Shown piece by piece: positions 1 to 8,369 of a stretch of 64,000 nucleotides of DNA. This stretch comes from Natranaeroarchaeum sp042663585. GTDB lineage: Archaea; Halobacteriota; Halobacteria; Halobacteriales; Natronoarchaeaceae. Position numbers and translations under genes: made by a program. The DNA lies in the NCBI RefSeq assembly GCF_042663585.1, contig NZ_JBHTAN010000006.1, positions 2,232,001 to 2,296,000 of the forward strand. The letters run 5' to 3'. Numbering within the stretch: position 1 is the first letter of the stretch; the number at the start of each line of letters is the position of its first letter. The notes below the pieces were generated by a model. It searched no databases. It saw only the letters and a list, made by a program, of their open reading frames with translations, and had not been told where the DNA came from.

Positions 1-18
1 GCGCTGAAAGTCCGGTAA
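1..18 (+). CDS. spt4: C-terminal tail of Spt4 (RNA polymerase E''-type subunit), partial
   Basis: The first five codons read A-L-K-V-R and then a TAA stop. This matches how haloarchaeal Spt4 proteins usually end, and spt4 commonly precedes the dephospho-CoA kinase gene in these genomes. Only the tail is inside the window, so the call rests on those residues and on synteny recalled from the family. The next gene starts one base after the stop codon. Confidence 0.5.
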   Translation, partial: ALKVR

Positions 19-19
19 C

Positions 20-577
20 GTGTCAGCCGAGGATCACGGCGGCGCAGATATCGTCGTCACGCTTCCCGACGAACTACGCTCCGCGTTCAAAGAGCCGATG
101 GGGACGGTGTACACCGATCCCGAGGAGCTACTGGAAGGGGCTGGATCACCGCTGATCGCCGTCGGCGACATCGTCACGTACCATTTCGATCGGGTCGATT
201 ACCAGCCGGACGTCGCACTCGTCGACGGGCGGACGAAGCGGCGTGATATCGCTGCCGAGGTGCGCGAGCGGGTCGACGAGCTACCGAACCGGATCGAGGT
301 GGTCAATCCGGCGGGCACCCTCAGCGCGGAGCTACTCAGCGCACTGGAGCGGGCGCTGGCCCACCGCAAGCCGACGACCATCGTCGTCGATGGGGAAGAG
401 GATCTCGCCACCTTACCGGCAGTGTTAGTCGCCCCAGTGGGTGCGTCCGTCGTCTATGGCCAGCCGGACGAGGGGATGGTCGAAGTGACGGTCACCAAAG
501 AGCGAAAGACGCAGTTCCGGGCCCTGCTGGAGCGAATGGACGGCGACCACGGCCGACTGTGGACGCTACTGGAGTAA
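20..577 (+). CDS. GTP-dependent dephospho-CoA kinase (DUF359 family)
   Basis: This 185-residue protein matches the archaeal DUF359 family, which phosphorylates dephospho-CoA with GTP in the last step of coenzyme A synthesis. Visible family features are the GDIVTYH segment near residue 50, the DGRTKR stretch near residue 70 and a VVNPAGT stretch near residue 95. Length is typical for the family. The start is GTG at 20, directly after the stop of the presumed spt4 gene, so the two are probably co-transcribed. It should act in the cytoplasm as a soluble enzyme. Confidence 0.85.
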   Translation: MSAEDHGGADIVVTLPDELRSAFKEPMGTVYTDPEELLEGAGSPLIAVGDIVTYHFDRVDYQPDVALVDGRTKRRDIAAEVRERVDELPNRIEVVNPAGTLSAELLSALERALAHRKPTTIVVDGEEDLATLPAVLVAPVGASVVYGQPDEGMVEVTVTKERKTQFRALLERMDGDHGRLWTLLE

Positions 578-633
578 GGGTATCGTCGGAGGAAGACGAG
601 GCTCGTTCCGGAGCGTCGGATCGCCCGATGAGA

Positions 634-1005
634 TCAATCGGATCCAAGAGTGAGTTCGATCAGTCTGCGATCCTGTTCGGTATAGATCGTGACGAGGTCG
701 TGCGAGCGTAGTTTCGGGAGGTGAACGTGATGCAATCGAACGAGCGCTTCCCCCTGCTTGGCAATGTCGACCCTTTCGGCCTCGGCAATCCGTTCGGCGA
801 GTTCCTGCACCGACAGCGTATCCTCCGCCCGCACCAACTCGTCCAGAACGCGCTTTCGAAGCGGCGAACTGAGAACGTCGTGAAACTCCGTTGGGGCGTC
901 GAGAAACGGATCGAAGCCGTATCTATCGACGACATCGGCAAGCGAGGAGAACGAGTTCGTAACCGCATCCCCCCGACGATTTTCGGTTCCGTGGTCGTTT
1001 GCCAT
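634..1005 (-). CDS. Winged-helix DNA-binding protein, DUF7344-like
   Basis: This 123-residue protein has a helix-turn-helix core. It runs from the SSPLRKRVLDEL helix near residue 47, through the VQELAERI helix near 67, to LHHVHLPKLRSHDLV near 93, followed by a short beta wing. This is the layout of the haloarchaeal ArsR-like family I know as DUF7344. It is a shortened relative of the membrane-bound HTH proteins at 40517 and 49217 but has no membrane segment. It lies convergent to the kinase gene and its target is unknown. The ATG at 1005 is supported by a TATA-like ctatattatg about 30 bases upstream on the minus strand. Confidence 0.6.
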   Translation of the reverse strand: MANDHGTENRRGDAVTNSFSSLADVVDRYGFDPFLDAPTEFHDVLSSPLRKRVLDELVRAEDTLSVQELAERIAEAERVDIAKQGEALVRLHHVHLPKLRSHDLVTIYTEQDRRLIELTLGSD

Positions 1006-1210
1006 CCGTATATCACCTCACGCAGTAGCTTCATAATATAGTGGGCTGAATAAACAGGTGTTTTTTTTTTAAATACCGAATCGACACGGCGTCAGCGTCT
1101 GACAGGCGTCGAACACCCGACAGTGCCTCGCTATCCCCCGCCATAGACACCCGTGCCCCCCGTCGGGCCGTTCGTCCGAGTCCTACCGACGCGGCGACTC
1201 GTTCGAAATG

Positions 1211-1219
1211 CTTTTACCC
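1211..1219 (+). promoter_or_regulatory. Candidate TATA box for the rps24e operon
   Basis: The sequence cttttaccc lies about 38 bases before the S24e ATG and is preceded by a purine-rich gaaatg that could serve as a BRE. This is a common haloarchaeal promoter form. Position and sequence are the only evidence. Confidence 0.45.
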
Positions 1220-1252
1220 GTTTCAGAGGGAGTAATGTACAACTGAGTATCC

Positions 1253-1567
1253 ATGGACGTCGAAATCCTTGACGAAGAAGAAAACCCGATGTTGCACCGC
1301 ACCGACGTGACCTTCCAGATCGTACACGAAGAAGCGACCCCGGAGCGTCTCTCCGTTCGTGACAGCCTCGCCGCGAAGCTCAACAAGGACGCGAGCGAAG
1401 TCGTCGTCCGCAAACTCGACACGAAGTTCGGGATGCGGAAGACGATCGGCAAGGCGAAAGTCTACGAGAGCGCGGATCACGCACAGGACGTCGAGCAGGA
1501 CCACATGCTCGAACGGAACAAGATCGAACTCGGCGACGCCGAAGCCGAAGAGGCGGAGGAAGCCTAG
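1253..1567 (+). CDS. rps24e: 30S ribosomal protein S24e
   Basis: This 104-residue protein is archaeal/eukaryotic ribosomal protein S24e of the small subunit. The N-terminal MDVEILDEEENPMLHR, the KLDTKFGMRK motif near residue 55 and the GKAKVYES segment near 68 are diagnostic. An acidic Ala/Glu-rich tail is typical of halophile versions. It is followed with no gap by S27ae, the usual archaeal order, so both are read from one mRNA. Its promoter is the candidate TATA box just upstream. Confidence 0.97.
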   Translation: MDVEILDEEENPMLHRTDVTFQIVHEEATPERLSVRDSLAAKLNKDASEVVVRKLDTKFGMRKTIGKAKVYESADHAQDVEQDHMLERNKIELGDAEAEEAEEA

Positions 1568-1702
1568 ATGCCCCGTCACGAACTCTACAACGACGACGGA
1601 ACCACGGAAAACGAGAAGTGCCCCCGCTGTGGCGACGCGTTCCTCGCCGACCACGGTGACCGCCAGCACTGCGGTCGCTGTGACTACACCGAGTGGGAGT
1701 AA
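1568..1702 (+). CDS. rps27ae: 30S ribosomal protein S27ae
   Basis: This 44-residue protein is the zinc-ribbon small-subunit protein S27ae. Four cysteines in two pairs, KCPRCGDAF near residue 18 and HCGRCDY near residue 35, form the metal site. The ATG is the base after the S24e stop, showing tight co-translation. The order S24e-S27ae-Kae1 is conserved in archaea and supports the call despite the small size. Confidence 0.95.
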   Translation: MPRHELYNDDGTTENEKCPRCGDAFLADHGDRQHCGRCDYTEWE

Positions 1703-1771
1703 GGCGATGCACCGAGCGGAGAGGGGCATCGATAGTTGTGAGCGGCCAGCAGCTGCGAACTGTTGTACACC

Positions 1772-3478
1772 GTGAGTAATCGACCGCGCGTTCTCGGGAT
1801 CGAGGGCACTGCCTGGGCGGCCAGCGCCGCAGTCTTCGACCCCGACGACGGCGTTTGTATCGAGACCGATGCTTACCAGCCAGAGAGCGGCGGCATCGAT
1901 CCGAGCGAGGCCGCCGAGCACATGCATAACGCGATTCCGGAAGTCGTCGCGGCGGCGCTGGATCACGCCGCAGCGCTGGGCGACGATGACCCGCCGATCG
2001 ACGCAGTGGCGTTCGCCCGTGGCCCGGGGCTGGGTCCGTGTCTGCGGATCGTCGGGACGGCCGCGAGAGCGCTGTCCCAAGCGTTAGACGTCCCGCTCGT
2101 CGGCGTCAACCACATGGTCGCGCATCTGGAGATCGGCCGCCACCGCTCGGGCTTTGACTCGCCGGTCTGTCTCAACGCCAGCGGCGCGAACGCCCACGTG
2201 CTGGGCTTTCACAACGGCCGGTATCAGGTGCTCGGCGAGACGATGGACACCGGCGTCGGCAACGCCATCGACAAGTTCACCCGCCACGTCGGGTGGTCCC
2301 ATCCCGGCGGCCCGAAAGTCGAAGAGGCGGCAACGGATGGTGAATACACCGCACTCCCCTACGTCGTCAAAGGGATGGACTTCTCGTTTTCGGGGATCAT
2401 GAGCGCCGCGAAGCAGGAGTACGATGCGGGAACGCCCGTCGAGGACGTCTGCTGTGGCCTGCAGGAGACGGTCTTCGCCATGCTGACCGAGGTGGCCGAA
2501 CGCGCGCTCTCGCTCACCGGGAGCGACGAACTCGTGCTTGGCGGCGGCGTCGGCCAGAACGACCGACTGCGGGAGATGCTCGCGATGATGTGCGAACAGC
2601 GCGGCGCGGAGTTTTACGCCCCCGAGCCACGGTTCCTGCGCGACAACGCCGGGATGATCGCCGTCCTCGGCGCGACGATGTACGAGGCCGGAGATACGAT
2701 CGAAGTCGCGGACTCGCAGATCGATTCGGACTTCCGACCCGATCAGGTGCCGGTGACGTGGCGAGACGGGGAGAGTGTCGCGCGCAGCGCGACGGAACCA
2801 ACGAGCGGACAAGGCCCGCGAGAGGAGAGCGTGGCGCGGAACGCCACGGAACCAGCGAGCGGTCGGGAACCGCGAGAGGAGAGTCTCCCACGCGGTGCGG
2901 TCGAATCGAATCGCCAGCAGGGTGCGGAGGCGACCGTCACCTTCGACGGCGACCGCGTCTACAAGGAGCGTGTTCCAAAGGCGTACCGCTACCCCGACCT
3001 CGACGACCGACTGCGCCGCGAACGGACGACGCTCGAAGCGCGACTCACCAGCGAGGCGCGGCGCAACGGCGTCCCGACGCCGCTGGTCCACGACATCGAC
3101 CGCCGCAGGGCACGGATCACCTTCGAGCGCGTCGGGCGTGCCGACCTGCAGGCCGACCTCACCGCGGAGCGGGTCCGGTGGGTGGGCAAGCACCTCGCGG
3201 CGCTCCATGCGGCCGGTATCGTCCACGGCGATCCGACGACCCGGAACGTCCGGTTCGACGACGAGCGAGTGTACCTGATCGACTTCGGACTGGGCTACTA
3301 CTCGGATCACGTCGAGGACTACGCGATGGATCTCCACGTCTTCGAGCAGAGTCTGGACGGCACCGCGGCGGATCCGCCGGCCATGCGCGAGGCGGTCGAG
3401 GCCGGCTACGTGGCCGCCGGCGAGCAGCGAGTGCTCGATCAGTTGCGAGAGATAGAAGGCCGCGGCCGGTATCAGTAG
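1772..3478 (+). CDS. Kae1-Bud32 fusion of the KEOPS tRNA t6A complex
   Basis: This 568-residue fusion makes the universal t6A37 modification of tRNA. Residues 1-325 are Kae1/TsaD: HMVAH near 112 binds metal, and the ASKH-fold glycine motif LVLGGGVGQN lies near 255. Residues about 390-568 are the Bud32 kinase, with HGDPTTRN near 485 and LIDFGLGYY near 502. The linker, about residues 334-378, holds two full 18-residue repeats and a partial third, encoded by palindromic DNA (see repeat entry). I chose GTG at 1772 (MSNRPRVLGIEGTAW); a TTG three codons upstream is less likely. It lies downstream of S27ae and convergent to the cyclase gene. Confidence 0.95.
   Translation: MSNRPRVLGIEGTAWAASAAVFDPDDGVCIETDAYQPESGGIDPSEAAEHMHNAIPEVVAAALDHAAALGDDDPPIDAVAFARGPGLGPCLRIVGTAARALSQALDVPLVGVNHMVAHLEIGRHRSGFDSPVCLNASGANAHVLGFHNGRYQVLGETMDTGVGNAIDKFTRHVGWSHPGGPKVEEAATDGEYTALPYVVKGMDFSFSGIMSAAKQEYDAGTPVEDVCCGLQETVFAMLTEVAERALSLTGSDELVLGGGVGQNDRLREMLAMMCEQRGAEFYAPEPRFLRDNAGMIAVLGATMYEAGDTIEVADSQIDSDFRPDQVPVTWRDGESVARSATEPTSGQGPREESVARNATEPASGREPREESLPRGAVESNRQQGAEATVTFDGDRVYKERVPKAYRYPDLDDRLRRERTTLEARLTSEARRNGVPTPLVHDIDRRRARITFERVGRADLQADLTAERVRWVGKHLAALHAAGIVHGDPTTRNVRFDDERVYLIDFGLGYYSDHVEDYAMDLHVFEQSLDGTAADPPAMREAVEAGYVAAGEQRVLDQLREIEGRGRYQ
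2771..2900 (+). repeat. In-frame 54-bp tandem repeat in the Kae1-Bud32 linker
   Basis: Two 54-bp units occupy 2771-2824 and 2825-2878, and a partial third starts at 2879. They encode ESVARSATEPTSGQGPRE, then ESVARNATEPASGREPRE, then ESLPRGAVES. Each full unit holds a hairpin, gtcgcgc/gcgcgac in the first and gtggcg/cgccac in the second, so the stem pairing is kept by paired changes. The unit is a multiple of three and stays in frame with the gene. Confidence 0.8.
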
Positions 3479-3479
3479 C

Positions 3480-4121
3480 TCACTCGACGCGCCCGAGGAC
3501 TCGCGCCGGTGCGGCGTCGGCGTCGGGCAGCGGAAGCGGCGCGACGTCAAGCGTGAATCTCGTCGGCATAGCCCCGAGGTTCGTCAGGTTCTCTACGATA
3601 AGCTTTCCAGCGCCGAGTAGTGCGTGGTGGGCCGGGATGCCGTGAGTCGAGACATCCGAGTCCACGCTGCCCGTCGGATCCACGTTCAGCGCGTCGATGC
3701 CGACGTGACAGTCCAACTCGGCGATTCGCCGGGCCGTCTCGGGCGCGAGATACGGATGGTCGAGATACCGCTCGTCGGGCCAGTGGGCGTCCCAGCCGGT
3801 ATGCACCACCAGCGCGTCTGCGTCCGGGTCGCTCGGCAGGACGGCGGGTGGAATCGGCTGGCCGTCGCCGTACTCGGTGCAGTCGAGTTTCAGCGCGTCC
3901 ATCGTGAACGTCTCCACCGGAACCGAGTCCAGCGTCGCGCCGTCCGGTTCGGTATGGGCGGGCGCGTCGACGTGCGTGCCGCTATGGCTCCCGAGTTCGA
4001 GTGCAGTAACGCGGTAGCCATCGGCGTCGTGAGTTGCGTGGGGCCGGAGGGAGACCTCCGGATCGCCAGGATAGACGGGGACGCCGGGATCGAGCGGCTG
4101 GGAGAGGTCGTAGGGTGGCAT
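3480..4121 (-). CDS. Cyclase-family (kynurenine formamidase-like) metal hydrolase
   Basis: This 213-residue protein belongs to the cyclase/KynB superfamily of Zn/Mn hydrolases. It starts with the typical YDLSQPLDPGVPVYPGDP and carries the metal-binding SHSGTHVDAPAH near residue 45. A second conserved region, DALNVDPTGS near 145, precedes STHGIPAHHALL, which gives further metal or catalytic histidines. Its substrate cannot be read from the sequence; arylformamide or a cyclic amide or ester are options. It is convergent with Kae1-Bud32, with one base between the two coding regions. Confidence 0.85.
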   Translation of the reverse strand: MPPYDLSQPLDPGVPVYPGDPEVSLRPHATHDADGYRVTALELGSHSGTHVDAPAHTEPDGATLDSVPVETFTMDALKLDCTEYGDGQPIPPAVLPSDPDADALVVHTGWDAHWPDERYLDHPYLAPETARRIAELDCHVGIDALNVDPTGSVDSDVSTHGIPAHHALLGAGKLIVENLTNLGAMPTRFTLDVAPLPLPDADAAPARVLGRVE

Positions 4122-4185
4122 ACCGCAATCGTTCGGCCGCCACCGGCCTAACGGTTCGGGACGGCGGCTACCCCGACGGAAGCGA

Positions 4186-6195
4186 CTACTCGGACTCTGC
4201 GGGTGTCGCCGTGCCGCCCTCGGCCTCCGTATCCGGCTCCGAGTAGATCGCCTCGATCTCGTCGGCGTACATGTCGAAGATGTTGCGCCGCTTCTTTTTC
4301 ATCGTCGGGGTCAGCAGGTCGTTGTCCTCGGTGAACTCGATCGGGACGAGTCTGAACTGCTTGATCTGCTCGTGGTACTCGAAGTTCTCGTTGACGGCGT
4401 CGACCTCCTGCTGGACGACCTCCCGGACGCGCTCGTCCCGACAGATCTCCTTGGGCGAGTCCGGCAGGTCGATCCCCTCTTTGTCCGCTCGGGCGCGGAT
4501 CCGCTCGAAGTTCGGTACCAGGAGCGCGCCGACGAACTTCCGGCCGTCGCCGACGACGAAACACTGCTCGACGACCTCGTTCGAGGCGAAGGCGTCCTCG
4601 ATCGGGGCCGGTGCGACGTTTTTGCCCGTCGAGAGTACGAGTAGCTGTTTGGCCCGCTCGCGGAAGACCAGATAGTTGTCGGGGCGTTGCTGGACGATAT
4701 CGCCGGTCCGGAACCAGCGGCCGTCCTCGTCCTCGACGAACGATTCCTCGGTGGCCTCTGGCTTCTCCCAGTAGCCTTCGGCGACGTTCGGGCCCTGCAC
4801 GAGCAGTTCGCCGACCTCGCCGAGCATGTCGTCGAACTGCTGGCGGGGAACGACCGAGGTGTCGATCTTGACGTCGATCTCCGAGAGCGGCAGGCCGATA
4901 GTCCCGATCTTGGTGTCCTCTGCCGGGTTCGTTGAGACGACGGGGGCGGTCTCGGTGAGGCCGTAGCCCTCGTAGATCGGTAGCCCCATGCCGTGATAGA
5001 GTCGGCAGAGATCGGCCGAGAGCGTCCCGCCGCCGGAGTTCATGATCTCGAGCTTCCCACCGAGGGCGTCGCGGACGTCCGAGAAGACGAGCGCGTCGGC
5101 GATTTTCATCTTCGTTCTGAGACCGAGTCCCGGGGCGGAGGCCTGCTGGTACTCCTTGCTGACCGCGGTCGCCCACTCGAAGATGCGCGCTTTGAGATCT
5201 GACTCCTGGGCCTGCTCGCGGATCGCATCGTACATCTTCTCGTACACTCGCGGGACACTCGTCGACGCTGTCGGCTGGATCGTCTGGAAGTCGTCTTTGA
5301 GCGTGTCGGCGCTCTCGGCGTACCCGATAGTGGCACCGACGGCAAACATCAGGTAGTGGCCGACAGTCCGCTCGTAGACGTGCGCGAGCGGCAGGAACGA
5401 GACCGTATCGGTCTCCGGGGTGAGCGTCGGCAGGTCAGCACCCTTGTCGGGCCGGGGTGCGTACCGCCGGTAGGTCTGGTTGACGTTGGCCCGCAGATTA
5501 CGATGGGTGAGTTTGACGCCTTTGGGTTGGCCCGTCGTCCCCGACGTGTAGATCAGCGTCGCGAGGTCGTCGACGGCCGGTTCGTCGAGCCAACTCTCGT
5601 ACGCCTCGGCATCGAAGGCGGCATCGCCGATCTCGTAAACATCGGCAAGCGTGTAGATCCCCTCGTCCTCGCGGTCGTGATACTCCGGATCGAGGTCGTC
5701 CATCGACACGACAAACTCCAGGTCGAGATCGTCGGTGACCGAGAGCACGCGTTCGAGATGCTCCTGACTCTCGACGACGACACCGTCCGCGTCGGGGTCG
5801 TCGAGCAGGTACTCGACCTGTTGTTCGGACGACCCCTCGTATATCGTCGTCACGACGGCACCTGCTCCGAGCAGTGCAAAGTCGCTCTGGGCCCACTCCA
5901 TCCGGGTATCGCTGAAGATGGCGACGCGAGCGCCGTCGTCGACGCCGAGTTCGCGAAAGCCGGCCGCCAGTCGCCGGACGACATCGTCCATCTCGGCGTA
6001 GGTGATCGACGCGAACTCCCCGTCGGGAGCGGGATCGATCACCGGGCCGACCAGCGAGCGGTCGTAGATCCCGCCCTTGTAGCGCTGGGCTGGTCTGTCG
6101 GCGTTTCGGTCGACTGTCTCGGCGAACAGTCGCGGGATCGTCGACATCCCCGTTACTTCGTCGGAGTACTCCCGTTCCGCCTGTCGCAAGCTCAT
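4186..6195 (-). CDS. Long-chain acyl-CoA synthetase (AMP-forming)
   Basis: This 669-residue adenylate-forming enzyme activates fatty acids to acyl-CoA using ATP and CoA. The P-loop-like YTSGTTGQPKG lies near residue 216, EGYGLTET near 400 and WFRTGD near 480. The catalytic-lysine region STGKNVAPAPIED lies near 515. I chose ATG at 6195 (MSLRQAEREY); an upstream in-frame ATG at 6225 adds a stretch not seen in the paralogue. The gene at 6303 encodes a clear paralogue in the same orientation, so the two are a tandem duplication. The acidic tail after the KKKRR motif is not membrane-spanning. Confidence 0.9.
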   Translation of the reverse strand: MSLRQAEREYSDEVTGMSTIPRLFAETVDRNADRPAQRYKGGIYDRSLVGPVIDPAPDGEFASITYAEMDDVVRRLAAGFRELGVDDGARVAIFSDTRMEWAQSDFALLGAGAVVTTIYEGSSEQQVEYLLDDPDADGVVVESQEHLERVLSVTDDLDLEFVVSMDDLDPEYHDREDEGIYTLADVYEIGDAAFDAEAYESWLDEPAVDDLATLIYTSGTTGQPKGVKLTHRNLRANVNQTYRRYAPRPDKGADLPTLTPETDTVSFLPLAHVYERTVGHYLMFAVGATIGYAESADTLKDDFQTIQPTASTSVPRVYEKMYDAIREQAQESDLKARIFEWATAVSKEYQQASAPGLGLRTKMKIADALVFSDVRDALGGKLEIMNSGGGTLSADLCRLYHGMGLPIYEGYGLTETAPVVSTNPAEDTKIGTIGLPLSEIDVKIDTSVVPRQQFDDMLGEVGELLVQGPNVAEGYWEKPEATEESFVEDEDGRWFRTGDIVQQRPDNYLVFRERAKQLLVLSTGKNVAPAPIEDAFASNEVVEQCFVVGDGRKFVGALLVPNFERIRARADKEGIDLPDSPKEICRDERVREVVQQEVDAVNENFEYHEQIKQFRLVPIEFTEDNDLLTPTMKKKRRNIFDMYADEIEAIYSEPDTEAEGGTATPAESE

Positions 6196-6302
6196 GGGTT
6201 GACTGACAATATCTTTCAATAACAATAAATCAGGTGGGTTATTTCACCCCGAAACAGTGGTCACAAGTCAGAGAGCGGCGAAACTCTTCTCGACACGCAG
6301 AG

Positions 6303-8306
6303 TCAGTCCTCGTACATATCTTCGACCCGGTCCTCGAAGTGTTCGAGGATGTTCCGGCGTTTCTTCTTCATCGTCGGCGTCATCAGGTCTTCGTCCTCGG
6401 TGAACTCCTCGGGGACGAGCCGGAACTTCTTGATCGTCTCGTAGGACTCGAACCGTTCGTTGATCTCCTCGACTTCGGCCTCGATCCGCTCACGGACGCG
6501 GTCGTCCTCGATGAGTGCGGTACGGCTCTCCGGCAGATCGAGTCCCTCCTCCTCGGCCCAGGACCGGAGCCCCTCGACGTTCGGCGCGATCAGCGCGCTG
6601 ACGAACTTCCGACTATCGCCGACAACCATGCACTGCTCGACGACTTCACTGGAGGCGAAGGCGTCCTCGATCGGTCCGGGCGCGACGTTCTTGCCCGTCG
6701 AGAGCACCATGATCTGTTTGGCGCGCTCTTTGAACTCGATGTAGTCGTCGGGGCGCTGGTGGACGATGTCGCCGGTGCGGAACCAGCGCCCGGTGTCGTC
6801 CTCGGGCGTCTCCCCGCCGTCGGCGGACGCCTGCTGGCTCTCCAGTTCGGTGAACGCCGACTCGGTGGCCTCGGGCTTTTGCCAGTAGCCCTCGGTGACG
6901 TTCGGACCGCGGACGAGCAGTTCGCCGACCTCGCCCGGCAGGTCGCTGAACTCACCCGGTCCGACGAGGCTGTCGTCGATGTGGACCTCGACATCGACGA
7001 CGGGCGGCCCGATCGTCCCGACTTTCGGCTCCTCGGGGGGGTTGACCGCGACGACCGGCGATGTCTCGGTCAGCCCGTAGCCCTCCATGATCGGCAGGCC
7101 CATCCCGTGATACAGCGCACAGAGCTCCGGTGAGAGGCTCCCGCCGCCGCTAATGAAGAAGTCGATGTTGCCGCCCAGTGCGTCCTTGACGGTGCTGAAG
7201 ACCAGTTTGTCGGCGACGGTCCGCTTCGCTTCGAGGACGACCCCGGGGTCGTCGGCCTCGTGGTACTGCTGGCCGACATCCGTGGCCCAGTCGAAGATGC
7301 GCGCCTTGAGGTCGGACTCCTGGGCCTGCTCGCGGATCGCGTCGTACATCTTCTCGTACACCCGCGGCACGCTCGTCGCGGTCGACGGACCCACGAGATC
7401 GAAGTCCTCCTGGATCGTATCGGAGCTTTCGGCGTAGGCGACGCAGGCACCCACCCCGAACATCAAAAAGTGCCCCGCCAATCGCTCGAAGACGTGGGCG
7501 AGCGGCAGGAACGAGACCGTCGTAGTGTGTTCGTCGATGACCGGCGTGTCACCCTTGTCGGGCCGCGGACCGTACCGGGTGTACACCTGATTGACGTTCG
7601 ACCGGAAGTTGGCGTGGGTCAGTTGGACGCCTTTCGGCTGCCCGGTCGTACCGGAGGTGTAGATCAGACTGGCGAGGTCGTCGACGGAGCGCTCGTCCAG
7701 CCAGCCCTCGTACTCGTCAGGATCGAAGCGTTCCGCGCCACGGTCGTGGATCTCCGCAAGCGTGTAGATATCGTCGCGGTCGTAGGCGTCGTCGTCCTCG
7801 TCGTACGTGTCCATCACGACGATGAACTCCAGATCGAGTTCGTCCTCGACCGAGATGACGCGATCCAGTAGCTCCTCGTTCTCCACGACGACGCCCTCCG
7901 CACCCGGGTCGTCGAGCAGATACTGGGCCTGATGGGACGACGAGCCAGTGTAGACCGTCGTGACGACGCCCCCGGCGGCCAGCACTGCGAAGTCGGTCTG
8001 GGCCCACTCCATGCGGGTGTCCGCGAACAGGCCGACTCTGGTGCCGTCGGCGACGCCCAGATCACGAAAGCCGGCCGCGAGATGGTGGACGATATCGCGC
8101 ATCTCGGTGTAGGGTATCGCCCGATAGTCGCCGTCCGGTGGTTCGGCTAACACCGTCTCCGTGAGGGAGCGATTGTAGACACCACCCTTGTACTGCTGTG
8201 CTGGCCGGTTCGCGTGGCGCTCGGCCGCTCCCTCGAACAGCCGCGGGAGCGTCGTCAGCTCCGTTACGCGATCCGAAAACGTCCGTTCGGCATCCCTCCA
8301 GTTCAT
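6303..8306 (-). CDS. Long-chain acyl-CoA synthetase (AMP-forming), tandem paralogue
   Basis: This 667-residue protein has the same architecture as the next gene downstream, with YTSGTTGQPKG near residue 220, EGYGLTET near 395 and STGKNVAPGPIED near 535. It differs by a short Gln/Ala/Asp-rich insertion (LESQQASADGGETPEDD) before WFRTGD. I chose ATG at 8306 (MNWRDAERTF), which aligns with the paralogue; an ATG at 8330 would only add eight residues. The two copies probably differ in chain-length preference, but nothing here shows that. Confidence 0.9.
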   Translation of the reverse strand: MNWRDAERTFSDRVTELTTLPRLFEGAAERHANRPAQQYKGGVYNRSLTETVLAEPPDGDYRAIPYTEMRDIVHHLAAGFRDLGVADGTRVGLFADTRMEWAQTDFAVLAAGGVVTTVYTGSSSHQAQYLLDDPGAEGVVVENEELLDRVISVEDELDLEFIVVMDTYDEDDDAYDRDDIYTLAEIHDRGAERFDPDEYEGWLDERSVDDLASLIYTSGTTGQPKGVQLTHANFRSNVNQVYTRYGPRPDKGDTPVIDEHTTTVSFLPLAHVFERLAGHFLMFGVGACVAYAESSDTIQEDFDLVGPSTATSVPRVYEKMYDAIREQAQESDLKARIFDWATDVGQQYHEADDPGVVLEAKRTVADKLVFSTVKDALGGNIDFFISGGGSLSPELCALYHGMGLPIMEGYGLTETSPVVAVNPPEEPKVGTIGPPVVDVEVHIDDSLVGPGEFSDLPGEVGELLVRGPNVTEGYWQKPEATESAFTELESQQASADGGETPEDDTGRWFRTGDIVHQRPDDYIEFKERAKQIMVLSTGKNVAPGPIEDAFASSEVVEQCMVVGDSRKFVSALIAPNVEGLRSWAEEEGLDLPESRTALIEDDRVRERIEAEVEEINERFESYETIKKFRLVPEEFTEDEDLMTPTMKKKRRNILEHFEDRVEDMYED

Positions 8307-8369
8307 ACTGGTGTGACTGTTCACCATCATAATAAAACAGTATGAACGTAGGGAGAGTTTGGAGTTGTT

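Noticed and set aside
1061..1070. T10 run that might be a terminator
   Set aside because: It is 480 bases past the kinase gene and lies in the promoter of the minus-strand HTH gene, where its complement forms a TATA-like region.
2084..3550. Long minus-strand open frame opposite Kae1-Bud32
   Set aside because: High GC haloarchaeal genes often leave such antisense frames; it has no recognisable motif and sits opposite a certain gene.
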